Shown piece after piece: positions 21,737 through 34,100 of a stretch of 64,000 nt of DNA. The stretch lies in contig QEYB01000228.1 of NCBI GenBank assembly GCA_017562135.1, positions 558,001 through 622,000 of the forward strand, read 5' to 3'. The position numbers were made by a program, and so were the translations under genes. This stretch comes from Dipylidium caninum (Eukaryota > Platyhelminthes > Cestoda > Cyclophyllidea > Dipylidiidae). The notes beneath the pieces were generated by a model. The model searched no databases and had not been told where the DNA came from. It was given only the letters and a program-made list of their open reading frames with translations. How positions within the stretch are numbered: position 1 is the first letter of the stretch; each line of letters opens with the position of its first letter.

Positions 21737-23994
21737 CGGAGCTACATCTGACAGGACAATCTAAAGCGAATTTGTAGGCTATGACGCGACTCTTCACAGA
21801 AAACTCACCACGAACCAATATAAATTTAGAAAACGCCTCAACCAATGAACAATCCGAGGAAATTCACACCTGTCGCCCTTTGGGAGAATTTAAAATGTTG
21901 TTCAAATGTTGATTAATAACAACTGTAGAACAATTATTATTTGGACCTTAGTTGTCGTGAAACAGATGTCATGACCTACTTATGTCGAATCAAAGAAAAA
22001 GTAAAGTTATAAGGAATATAAATTATGCCACAACATTACGCAACGATAATAAACACATTCACATTATTAACATGCGAAATATAGATTAGTCGAACAGATG
22101 GTTATGCCTGGTTCAGCCTATAAATCAATTTTAGAAGCTTTAAGACATAGAGAAGAAATGATTTTAACCACAAATCTCTGCAATCGAGTGCCATTATGTC
22201 GATAAGGCGGGTTTAAAGGATTTACTGGTCGTATCTGGAAATGGCTAAATGAAATTCAATTCATTATCACTCTGAGTGCTGTATAGATCAATACCGTTTT
22301 ATATTCTAGTTCATAGCATTGTATTTTCAGAAGTGGCTGTTGTACTAAGCATTAAAATGGATGGCAATAGTGTGGACCAGCTTTCAGAGCTTGTCTCTAC
22401 CATCGGTATATTCAAGAGGAAATCGTTAACATGCCTTGATTAAATTCTGAATTTCTATCTTTTAGTACAACACGATACTTGATGTGGTCCTGCAAGGTCC
22501 GATGCCGCGAAATCACATGTAGTTTTGATAAATACTTGTCGCTCCCCAAAATATTAACACTTTGTAGAGATTCTAGAAGTCGTTTTGTTACTGATATTCT
22601 TAAATGGCCTCCTAATCGAAGGATTGAATAGGTCTTTAATCTCTCGAGAAAAAATACAATAGTGATTTATGTTAGATTCAACAGATCGGATTGCGAGGCA
22701 AGAAATTCCACTAATCTGCTTTCTCTATTAACTGAACACAATCCTCGTACAAGCCCTTTCCCAATCCTCCGTCTCCAGATATCCAATTATTTATTATTAT
22801 TTTTGAGTCATTTCCACTGGGCTCAGACCTTGTGAATACAAATTCCGCCTATTGTACACATCAGAAAATAAGATGTTCATTGTTCAGGTGTGAATAATCC
22901 TTTTAGAGTTCTGTTTCATTCCACTGACGCACACCACAACGAACCACAATATTCATGAAAAAGGAGTTTACTGGCTGTTAAGGCCACAAAAAAATCCTTC
23001 ACATTCAAATAAATCTTACAAATTTAGATTGGTAAATGATCGCATGATCGTATGGTGAAATCCCACGCCGTTTACAACCGCTCGGTGAATTAAGTTGCAT
23101 GATAGAAATACCTAGGTGCTGCGCTTAGGTTTATTAGGAAAGCAAACCCCATTGCTTGCGCTTAAACTCAGGTCTACGCAATCCTCATTGCGATCACTAC
23201 AATATTGCCTGTTTGTTTCCAGAAAAGAAGATTTGCACGGTGCTTATCTATCCCACTAAAATTAGTTATCATCTGTTCAATTGATCTAAGGCTGAATAAT
23301 CCTATCTTGATCAAAAAGTATTCATATCGGACCTCCGACGCTAGCTTTCCCAGTGTTATATGAAAGAGTAGCAAGTAATAAGAACTAGATTTGTTCAGAG
23401 GCGATCTCAAATGTGTCAACATTTTATTTCCTACAAATAGTAATCATGGAATGAGAGTTCCTTCAAAATGTACAGAGAAGCGTAATTATTCAAGTCATAC
23501 CTCGAATATTTATGGAGAGCAATGAATATGATAAAAGAAATGAGTGAAAACGATGATATGGAGGTGTAGTGCCTAATTTGATTAGGAAATATTTATGAAT
23601 AAAGTTGAGCAAATTTCGGGTAAGTAGAAGAGGAATTGTAGTACTGTAATAATGTCGGCATTTTAGCTAGTAACGATAAATATTTCTAAAAATCTGAGGA
23701 GACTGATCTAATCAAAGCAGATGCTAGGTTACGTAAATAAAATTTTCCCCCTATTAATTTGTGGGTATACACATCAGCTCCTGTCATCATTTTGTATTTA
23801 AGACATGAATTCAATAATCAATAAATTGAAAAATAGTGGATCGCTCATGCGGCAGATTGCAACTAGAGAAAAGAAAAATATTACCAAAGCTTAAGGTCGT
23901 GTTTGTTTTCTCGCGCCTCTAATTCTAATTACTGGGTGGCCTGCGCTTCTGAATTCTCATTGTGCTGGCCTCCCCTAATTTGGTTGAAACTTAG
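21737..23994. promoter_or_regulatory. Divergent intergenic region between SH2B and Kv4
   Basis: The start codons of two head-to-head genes are 2.26 kb apart. The space is AT-rich, unlike the introns on both sides, and must hold both promoters and 5' untranslated regions. Two short protein-like plus-strand pieces near 22358-22500 and a minus-strand open frame at 23174-23422 were seen, but none joins into a gene that I recognise. No defined promoter element is claimed. Confidence 0.5.
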
Positions 23995-25100
23995 ATGACT
24001 GACTGCACCACGTGGGTCCCCTTTGCACGTGCAACAGCTCTTGGCTGGGTCCCCTTGACAAAATCACCACTTCCTCAACTGAATTTAGATCAGAACGTCT
24101 CTCCTGCGAATGAATTACTTCATTTAAATATCAGTGGTGTTCGGTTTGATGTTCACAGAAGCACACTCGAAAAGTTCCCCGAAACCCTCTTAGGATCAAA
24201 CGAAAAGGATTATTTTTACAATGAAGAAACCAAGGAATATTTTTTTGATCGCGACCCCGATATTTTTCGCCACATTCTAAACTACTATCGTACGGGGCTC
24301 CTTCACTACCCCAAAAATGAATGCGTTTCCGCATATGATGAAGAACTCTCCTACTTTGGAATTTTGCCAGACATAATGGGAGACTGTTGTTATGAAGAAT
24401 ATCGTGACAGGAAACGGGATATTACCGAGCGCCTGATGGATGACAGGGATGACGAAAATATAATTCTAACGCCTTGCAAAGACTTTCGAGAGAAACTTTG
24501 GCGGATTTTTGAGAATCCTCAATATTCCACTTCAGCCCTGGTTGTTTACTACGTGTGCGGCTTTTTCATTGCCGTCTCGGTAACGGCAAACATTATCGAG
24601 ACAGTGTCCTGCGGTTTGGACCCCAAAACTGGACGATTTCCTTCATGCGGTGAAAGGTACAGCAAGGCCTTTTTCTGTCTGGACACAGCATGTGTCCTAA
24701 TCTTCACCATTGAATATTTGGCCCGATTGTACGCTGCTCCAGATAGACTCAAGTTTCTACGCTCAGTTATGGCCTTAATCGATGTCACCGCCATCTTCCC
24801 CTACTACGTTGGATTGGGCTTACCGGAGAACAAAAATCTTTCGGGCGCTTTTGTCACACTACGAGTGTTTCGAGTCTTTCGGATATTCAAGTTCTCGCGT
24901 CACAGTCAGGGTCTGCGTATCTTGGGCTACACGCTTAAGTCGTGCGCTTCCGAACTCGGCTTCCTTCTGTTCAGTCTCGCCATGGCACTCATAATCTTTG
25001 CTACTGTGATTTATTACTTAGAAAAGACGGATGTAGACACTCGGTTTACCAGTATTCCGGCGGCATTCTGGTACATCATTGTCACTATGACAACTCTGGG
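23995..25100 (+). CDS. KCND: Kv4 exon 1: N-terminus, T1, S1-S5, pore helix
   Basis: It encodes residues 1-368 plus two bases of codon 369. Rough positions: T1 40-135, S1 181-202, S2 225-246, S3 257-276, S4 287-309 ([20 protein letters not shown]), S5 320-343 and pore helix 354-367 ending in TMTTLG. The ATG at 23995 is the only start consistent with the conserved N-terminus. It follows TTAG directly, which could be a 3' splice site. Donor GTGAGT at 25101. Confidence 0.96.
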
Positions 25101-28100
25101 GTGAGTGAATATTTCTATGATCCTAACTGCCAATTTTCTTTCTCTGGGCACTTACTTATTTATCATTCTGGCTACTATCAATTGAAAACGACTGCTTGGT
25201 TTTCGGAAGTGTGCCTCGCAAAAATAACCATTTCCTACCCTTAAATAATGCTTTCGCAGCAGAATTTGTGGGGCCCAGTTAAAAGTTCAGTGTGTTGCCC
25301 ATGAAGGTGACGAACGACTGTCATCCTGCCGTTAAAGTCAGTGCATTAGTTTCCACATCCTGGCGGATGAAGAGGCAGGGCATGTGAGGAGGACAAATGA
25401 GGGGCTAATTAATGAGTTAGATGGTTTTAACAGTACTCTTCTATGCCTGGTAGCGGTTCTTTCAGGTTAAAACAAAAACAGGACATCTCATTAGACTTGT
25501 CTTTTCTTACCTCCCCTCATAATTCCTTTTCCTCGCCTCTACGCCAATTCTAGTGTGAGCAGACACCATCTTAATCCCCTTCGCTTTGCTTCCTATCTCG
25601 GTGAGTAGATGATGACACAGCCGGTAACTAAGGCGATTGAAGTTTATATTTTGAGGTTGGCGCGATGGCATGTCACCGGAAGTTTGAGAGACCTGAAAGA
25701 ATCCGAACGCATGAACGGTCATTTCCCACTTATCGGTATATCACTTTTTCCGCTTGAAAATAAACGAAGGATGGAGGAGGAGGGAAGAGGAGGAGAAGGC
25801 GAACGGATGGATGGATAGTGTGTGATTAAGTGGACGGGAGAAGAAAAAATTTCACCCCTCAAAGCAGACGTAAATTATTAACCCAAATTCCTTACTTCTC
25901 CTCCCTGTGTCTTCCCACCTCGAGAAAGTCATCAAAACACTCTCAAATTTCCTTCCGCTACTCTAAGTCTCCTACGTGACCAGCAAATTTAAACTCCCCA
26001 TTCTGAGAAGATGCCTAACTTGGCGAGTGAAAGGGGGGAAATGCTCCCTCCGCCCTCCTCCGTCGGTGTGAGACTCCGTTCAGCTGCCCGTTCAGGCATG
26101 CGGCGCTTTGACTTGTCACTGTCAAACTTGACTCCATCAAAAATCAAATCTCCAGTCTACCCTCACCCGTCTCTTCGTCTTCCTCTCCACCCTTTTTCCC
26201 CGTGAATGCACAGTAATTTCCTCTTAATAGCAAGAAAATCACAATGAAGAAAGTAGGAGGAAATAAAAGGGAACGAAAAAGAAGGGGAGTTGGGAAGCGC
26301 GTGAAACAAATCGGACCGAGGGAGCGGTAGCACGCTGGTCAGGGCTATTTTTAAACTACTCGTTTTTTGCACGTGCGAAAGTGGGGCAACGGAGCGAGGT
26401 GGTGGGACGAGTGTGTGGACGCTCCCTTCCCCCCAGGTGTCCGAGGCCCTGGCGCCCTTTTAAGTAGTATGTTCGCGGATTTGCGGCTGCTTTCTTGTCA
26501 AATTCTCCGCCGACCCGATTGCATCCCGGCCCAACCACCTGGGCCCTACATTTCCAGACCAGATATACAACATTTTTTATGTGTCTGTGTAGCTCATTTA
26601 TTTCTTTTGTTGTAAGTGAAATTACAATGCGATGGTTGTGGTTGCTACACGCCGATTTCCTGCCACACAGAATTGGGGCGGGTGGTGAGCAGTGGTGTTT
26701 CCTGGCCTACCGGGAAGTTGGGCATTTTTACGTGTCATCGTAATATACCCCACCGCTTCCCTTTGGAATGTTTTTGTCATTTCTCCACGCCTCGAACTTT
26801 TCTCCGTGTTTCCGACTATGCCCAACTTTATGAAAGCCCTCGAGGAGGACATTCCCGGTTGAAGAGAAGTCGAACGGACCGGTGCAGAGGCGACCTTGTC
26901 ATGCGCCAATCGCCGAAAAGGGTCGTAGGAATGTCCCGACTTGACTGGGACTGGACAGTCTGCTCGCCACCCGCCTCGCAGACTAAACCTGTCACCAGAT
27001 CGTCTGCTGTGCGTGTGTCCCTTGGCTGCTGTCCTCATGCGTCTGGTCGAATGAGGGCCTAGAATTGGGTGGCGTTGGCAGGGGATGCAGCAGCTTGGAC
27101 CGTAGTGGTGGTCGACCTTCCCCTCAGACGCAACCTTCTCAATCGAGACCGTTTTCGGCGACTAATGGCATACTTTTGTAACGTGGCCCTCACTTTGTCC
27201 TTCCTCCTCGTCTGCCGCTCATTCCGTCGCCCCGGCGAATAACGAATTGTCCAAATAGCGGCTCGGGGAGTAGGGAGAGGCGAAAAAAGAGAGGGAGAGG
27301 GGAGAAAATCTGGCAGGCGAGTGCAGGTCCACCACTTACTTAAGTGGCGCCGTGAAAAATGGGCTACACAAAAGCGATAATTTTTCTGAAACGGAGTGTC
27401 CATGCGTCCAATTCGAGTGCAACGCAGTCTCCGCTGAGGAACCCTTTGTCCAAATCCGTGGTGTTTGAGAAGACGACGTCCAACAGGTATGTGAAGTCTT
27501 TCGTCGCAGTCGACGGGGTAGAGCGACCACCTTTCCGGCTCCATTCATCGCCTCACTCTTTAATGTCAAACCAGGAAGGACTGCAAAATATCGTCGACCG
27601 GGCGTCAGTGCACAGCAGAGAGAGGAGGCGCTAGAAACGAAGTGATGAATGCATTATTCGAGACACACAAGCCAAAACGTGCTAACTACGAGGATAATGC
27701 TGATAACTACCGGTTTCTCGGGTAATTCGAATTGGTAGAGCTAAGATTTCTCCACTTAGTCGCGTGGTGAATGGCGAGGAGGGAACGGGGACGGGGACAC
27801 ATTCGATAGGTCTTGTGGACGGAGGAAAGGCGAATTTGATTAGAGCACCCCTTGACCGCGACGAATGAGTCGTCCAGGGAAGCAGGGGTGAGGTGGTGGG
27901 GCGGAAAAGCTTGCCCAACCACTCCAGTCTCCCAACCAATTTTTTTGTGTTAACTTGTGGCACAAACACGCCTATTTTGGTATTTTCTCCCCGTCTCAAA
28001 AGCCCCTAAAGTATTTGCTTTTAAGTAGAAAATACCTCACGTCTTTACGGTCTCCCCCGCCCTCCCACCGACTTGCCTCAACTTCAACCCAATCTCCTCC

Positions 28101-31100
28101 CACAAATCGTCCTTGCATTAGACTATTTTCAAGCGCCGCAGTGGAGAGGCGGAGGAAAGAGAAGGTGAAGCGGGTGGGGCGGTTAGAGTAGCGTTTCATC
28201 GGTGCATTTAAGTTGCCTTGACGCCGACGCTTTATCGGCCCCGCCCCAGCCTCAGCCTCCCTGGGGTGGAAGCTGCTCTCAGTCCCGAGGCGAAGGGGTA
28301 TTTCGGTTTAAGGAGGGGCAATCATTTCACAGATGCGTTCAAACCACGGGGGAAATAAAATCTGTCCCCCTCGGCATGTCACCGCTTTGGCCATGACCTT
28401 TGCGTGCATTCAGCCCTCGTTAACATTTGAGGCTGGGGACGGGGGTGGCGGAGGCGGCGGGGCCATGCTGAAGAGGAGGGAATGCGGGTGGGGATTAAAA
28501 ATCTCCTCACTTTTCAACTCATGTCATTGCAGACAATGCGGATGTTATTTGGCTGTCACGATGTTTGACAATAAAAAAAGGGAAGAACGGGACAACAACC
28601 ACCCCTCCCCCGCTTCCAGTCTCGTCTCCCCGCAGCTAGTTGGCTTTTTGGCATCACGATAAAATTACGACCAGGTAATCTGCCTTGTGGTGGAGGTGCG
28701 CTGAGCGGTGGGACTGCCTCGCGCCTCGGGGTGGGAGAGAAAAGAGGGGACAGAACTCTTACATTCACACCCCTCGGGCCTTAATGCTTCTTGCGAAACG
28801 CCTCACTACAAAATCTGATTTGAAAAGGGGGGGGCGGGGGGATTATGCCTTTATGAGACAGCATTTCATCGTCTTCCGGACTGGACTGTGACAAGTAACT
28901 TCTGCTCCTCGCGTGTCTCGAGGCCTTTCGGTGTCTGGATGAGACATTTCAGCGGACGCATACACACAATCACCGCACGTTAAGTCAATTAATTTTTTGT
29001 TGTTGTCAGAGAAGTTCACGTTGATTTCCACTTTTCCGCCCTCGTTTCTGCCACGCGCACAACCGCTTATCTCCGTTCCCTCCGCCACTCATACGCGGCG
29101 CAGTCGAGTGTTGAGCGCTGCGGTCGAACGAGCGATGAGCTGCTCCCCAAAAAAACTCGCAGTAACCCGATATTCCGTCTCCTGCTCTCCCAACATCTCC
29201 GCGTTCGCCAATTCCCCTCTCTCCCAAGTGTCCGATGTGAAACCCAGTCTCCTCGTCTCCCCCTGCTCCCCTCACCGTCGCACCGGGACCATCTACCAGG
29301 TTTCAGACTGTTTAAGACAACATACTTCAGATATGGGATGGCGGAGGGAGGCGGAAGTCCTTCAATCCGACATTGCGTCCTCCAAATGGCCTCGGCGCAC
29401 TGGGCCGGGTTTGGTCGGGAGCCAGGAGGAGAACGCCATTTGACGACAAGGTTGCATTTGCCCTTGTTCGGTGACCGCATTGCGGACAAGCCCATTAACG
29501 CGCCCCAAACCGCTCTCCACGCCGATCTTCCTCGCGGCCCCTTAAATTTTCCACTTTCACGCGCGGGGCTATTTTTATTCTCGCCACTCGTCAGTTTGCA
29601 CACATTCTCCACACTGCCTCGTCTGGTCTCGTCTCCACGCCCGTCCGCTCGGCGATGCCACGTCGACAAAGTGGTCAGCGGGGGCGGAAGACGAGGTGAG
29701 AAATGGGCATGCCCCCGTCGGCATTTACGGTTGAAATACGTGACTCGGGTGTTGAATAGCCATCGCGGGCTAACTGGCGCTGTCATTCAGGGCGGCGGTG
29801 GCGGCGTAGATCGTCCAAGCGCGAAAGTAGGGAACGAGAAAGACAGGATTATGAGGTAGACGTGACTGATGACCAAAATATAAGTGTTTTGACGTTCTCG
29901 GCGCTGGCGTTGGCTAACCCCGACATCGGCAAGTGGGTTGTTGGGAGGGAAAATTGGGGACTTGGGAGGCGGGCCGGTTACGCGCAGGAGTAATGCCCAT
30001 TCTCGGCGAATTGGGGCACCCCGTTCTCTACTCCTCCTCCGCCACTTGGCGGCCCGCCAGAAGCCTCCACACATCGGGCAGATCGGTCACGGCTGCGGGA
30101 GGAGTTTCCTTCGTACAACTGACCGCCGAGTGATGGGCGGTGGTGGTGTCGGCTACAGTTTCTCTCCCTTCACTTCGTGGGAGGCGGACGGAGGCAGTTG
30201 CCTCTTCGCTCCGTCCATCTGTCGCATAGACGTCTCCTCCAATTTTTTAATAAAATCAGAAATTGTCGTGGAATCAAGTCATTAGCGAACTCTCGTGTCG
30301 CCTCCCCACGCCAGGTTCCCCACTCTCCGCCTACGCGAGGCGCCTGCATGTGTTTGTCAGTGTTTCCTTGTGGTGTGTCGGGGAAAAAGTCAGGCCCAAA
30401 TGGCGTGCCCATCAAGTGGCGTGTGTCTGGATGCCTCCACGAGGTCTTTCCAGGCTAGCGAGGCGAGTTCGTCCTCCTGCCTGCAAAACGTCCGAGGAAA
30501 AGGACAACCTTCGAGGCAGGCTCCGGACGGTTTTTCGGCTTCTGAAGGTGTAGCGTCGGGACCGTGCGGACGAGAGAGAGGGCACCCTTCTATCGCTTAT
30601 GGCGCCAAAAATCTCTTTCTCCACGCCGTCCTGCTGTTCTCCCTTTCTGCCAAGCATTCAGTCTGCCTTCGCCACCGAAATGACGGTGTTTAGTTTAACC
30701 GAGGAGGAAGAGCAAATGGGACGGTTGTAATCCAGGAAATACAGCCTTCTCTCTCCTGGAACACACGAGGATGTCGACACTGCTTGACTCTGTCTGGTGA
30801 CGACACGGAACCCCCACACATGCCCATAGAAGAGCACGGCGAGGAAGAACGAAGAAAGGAGATGATCAAGACATAACCAAAAATATGGTCGTCCCCTGTT
30901 GCCGCGAGGATCGCGTCCTCGGCCTCTCGCCGCAGCTCGAGTTTCTGTAGGGCGGGCGGCAGCCAGCGGGAGAGAGAAAAAGGGGCTAATGGAGGAAGTG
31001 GGAGAGCCATGACGAGGAGATGGACAGCCAGCCTATTTTCAGCTGTCAAGGCGCTGCGACATGTGAAAGCCACTTGGAGCGACTTCTCTCTCCGCGCCCT

Positions 31101-34100
31101 CTCTAATTCCCAGCCTCCTTCTTCCCCTCCCCTCGGCCGCTGACGCTGGACACCGTGGGCGCGATTTCTGGCCCGACCCCCGACGCCGCGGGGGGCGAGG
31201 GGCTGGGGGATGTAAAGTGGGCCGGTCGTCTCACTCAGCCATGCCTCCGGTGTATCCCCGCCGTGGGATGGGGACGCGACAATATGATGAACGAGGTGAC
31301 AGGACCACCCGGACAAGTCATTGTCCATAATCACTTCCGGACATGGCGACTCTAAACCAGCAACGGGTGTCCGAAGCAGGCTAGACACAGACGCCATTCG
31401 ACCGCCCCACGCTTTCCCTTCGCCCATCGGGGCTGTCAATGCACCGCCTTAAAATCCACCACCTGCGGAGGGAGGCCAGTCGAAGGGACACCCTTTTTCA
31501 GCAAATGGACTCCTTTTTAACGAAACTGGTGGAATTTGGGCTCATCTCTTCTGGACTTCGTCCCTCGCCACCGCAATTCCTCGAAGATATCAGTTTGATT
31601 GTAATTTCTCGATTGGACTGCCACCTTGTTAGAAAACGTTGATTTTTTCAACAAATCGTTCCGTCGTTCTGCCCAATCGCCCTCTCCTCCTTTCTCGCAT
31701 TCGGCCCAACTCGGCTGAACCACACTTTATAACGCGGCCGAGCAAAACGACGGTGGTGCAGGTGGCAACCGACGAGCGGTGGTGGAGGTCGCATGGAAGT
31801 GGAGCAGCAGGCAGCGGTGCCGTCAACCTTAACTGAAGGTCTCCCCCCAAAGGCGCCCACACATCCGCGACCTCTGCGTCTCGGCATTGGAATATGGCCT
31901 TGTTTTACCCCTTTTTCTCCCTGGCTTTTCCCCGATCAAACCGCCATTTCGGTGAACGCACGAGGACCTCAACGTGTAGACGCTTCCGTGGGGGCGGGGG
32001 GCGGGGACTGACTAATTACAAAGGCGGTTCTAACAACAAGGGGGAGGGGTGGCGTGGGTGGGGGCACAAGATCCAGTAGATCAGAAGTTAAAGTCTTTTA
32101 ATGTTTCATTCGCGAGCCTCCTGCCTTCTCCCCAACCCCAGCACCTCGTAGTAAAGTGTGACTAGTCCAGGCGGTGCAAAGGCACGTGGATTCCGCTTTT
32201 CATCTCATACCGCACCGGGGGACGGGAGCAGGAGACGGAGAGGCGGGTGGTGCAGAATGTTATGGAAGGTGGGCTTGGAAATTTGTCAACTGTCCACATC
32301 CCATCCACCGGTGAATATTAATAATTTCTGTGTGGGCATTTTTCTTTGACATCCTTCCCCTCCCTCCCATTTGGGGGGCGTAAATCCCCCCTCCCCGCGC
32401 ACATCCGACGGCACACCGCTTGAGGGCTGGGCGGAGGATTTTGCTACACCGTGACATCATTTCGGTTGGCGCTAATTGAAATGACCACCTCCAGACTACT
32501 TGGGCGGCACGGAATAGCAAGCTGAGGGCGGAGCAACCGCAACGGTCACTTCATTAGTAGTTGGGCGAATGAATTTGGGCGGGCAGATTCTGCTCCCCAT
32601 CGTTGTCATTGTGGTCAAAGCTGGACACCTCAGGGGGGATCACCTCCACTGTTCTGCGTCCCCATCTCCTACGCTCACCTGCCTCTCGGCGCATCATCCG
32701 ACAACAGTTTCGGTGCAGAGACATCGTCACGGAAGTTAGAGTTGGTGCGACGGCGCGATTATTCATATCTGTGTGGTTAAATCTCCCTCCATCGCCTCTC
32801 ACTCCCTTTCTGCCCCGGATTTTGCTGAAAATGGACTCCATGACGCCTCAGCTGAACCCATCCTTGCCTCCGCAGTGCTGGAATAGGGTGCTCCTGTTTT
32901 GAGTGGAAGGGGCGGTTGGCGTTGCTGTTCCCCGGTTTTTTTGCTCTGTCAGCATCGTTCAGACTGATTGAGTGAGGCGGCGGATATGGATCCTTGTCCA
33001 TTTTCCACACTCATCCACTCCCACCTTCTCCGCGGGGGTTTTTTCTCCGCCGGAAAGGCGGAGGATGGCGCGCTTGGACGGAGGACCGAGGCTCCGGCGT
33101 CCCATGCCGTGGCAAAAAGCGGCTGACCGTTCTGTTCTTTCCCAAGCGCTGGGTGGAAAAGACCTGACCGCGTCAGCTGTCACCCCGCCCCGCCCTCGCT
33201 CCCCACCGCCTGGTTCCCGCCCACGTTCACCGTGTTTGTCACATGCACGTTCACTCATCCGTCCAACACAAACATGCGCCCGTCATTTTGACCAACTCCA
33301 GCCGACACTGTCATTAAAAGCGACAACCGCGCTGTTTGGACAACAAAGGCCAGGGCAGTGGACTTTGACCAGTCTCCACCTCCCGGGTTTGCCTGAGTGT
33401 GATTTTCCTCCCCTCTTTCGGATGCCCTCCTTTTTTTAGACGGTTGGAGGGCAGAAAAACTTTTTCCTCGCCCAGCTTTTTTTCCCACCACTGCCTCTAA
33501 ATTGAAACAGGAGTTAAAACTTTGCTACTCTTGCTAATTCTCCTCACCTTATGAGAAAGGAGACATGACTGCGAGTCGTCAGTCCAGCTTTTCGAGTCTA
33601 CCAAGCTTGAGGTGGAAAGACTAAAGTGTGAGCATGCGATGTTGCTCCACTGTCTTCCTTCACCCCGTCTTCTACTCCTCCCTCGCAAGAAATACACAAA
33701 GTAGGGGGGAGGGGGGGTTGAGGACCATTATATTAAATTTCCCCCTTGACCAATCAAAAAGTGTAAAATTTTTTTCTTTCCCCCCCCCCCCCCACCTCCT
33801 CAGCATCTCCGGCAATTCCTGACATTTACGTGACATTAACTTCTAAATGAATAGAGAATTGTGGTTTGTACATTCAATGAGAGAATATAGTTTAAAGTGA
33901 AAATGCCACCTGTCTGAGACAGACATCGACATTGAGAGGAAGTCCCCTTCCAATGTCTGTGTACTTCAGGGTGCAGGAGGTGGTGAAGGGCGGGGGAATC
34001 ATGCTCCTTCACCTTGGCGCAAGGGGATTGGTCGCTCGAGTCTGCTCTCAAGGTCATCATTCTGACGTGACCTTTACCCTTGAGTGGGTGATTCTTGGTC

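Noticed and set aside
22358..22510. Two short protein-like pieces separated by a 60-nt GT-AG interval
   Set aside because: The phases do not match across the putative intron, and no family is recognised.
29067..29786. 239-codon minus-strand open frame in Kv4 intron 1
   Set aside because: Arg/Gly/Ser-rich translation typical of GC-rich non-coding DNA, with no splice or start context.
30690..31439. 249-codon minus-strand open frame in Kv4 intron 1
   Set aside because: The region is GC-rich with few stop codons on either strand. The peptide shows no domain, and neighbouring frames are equally open.
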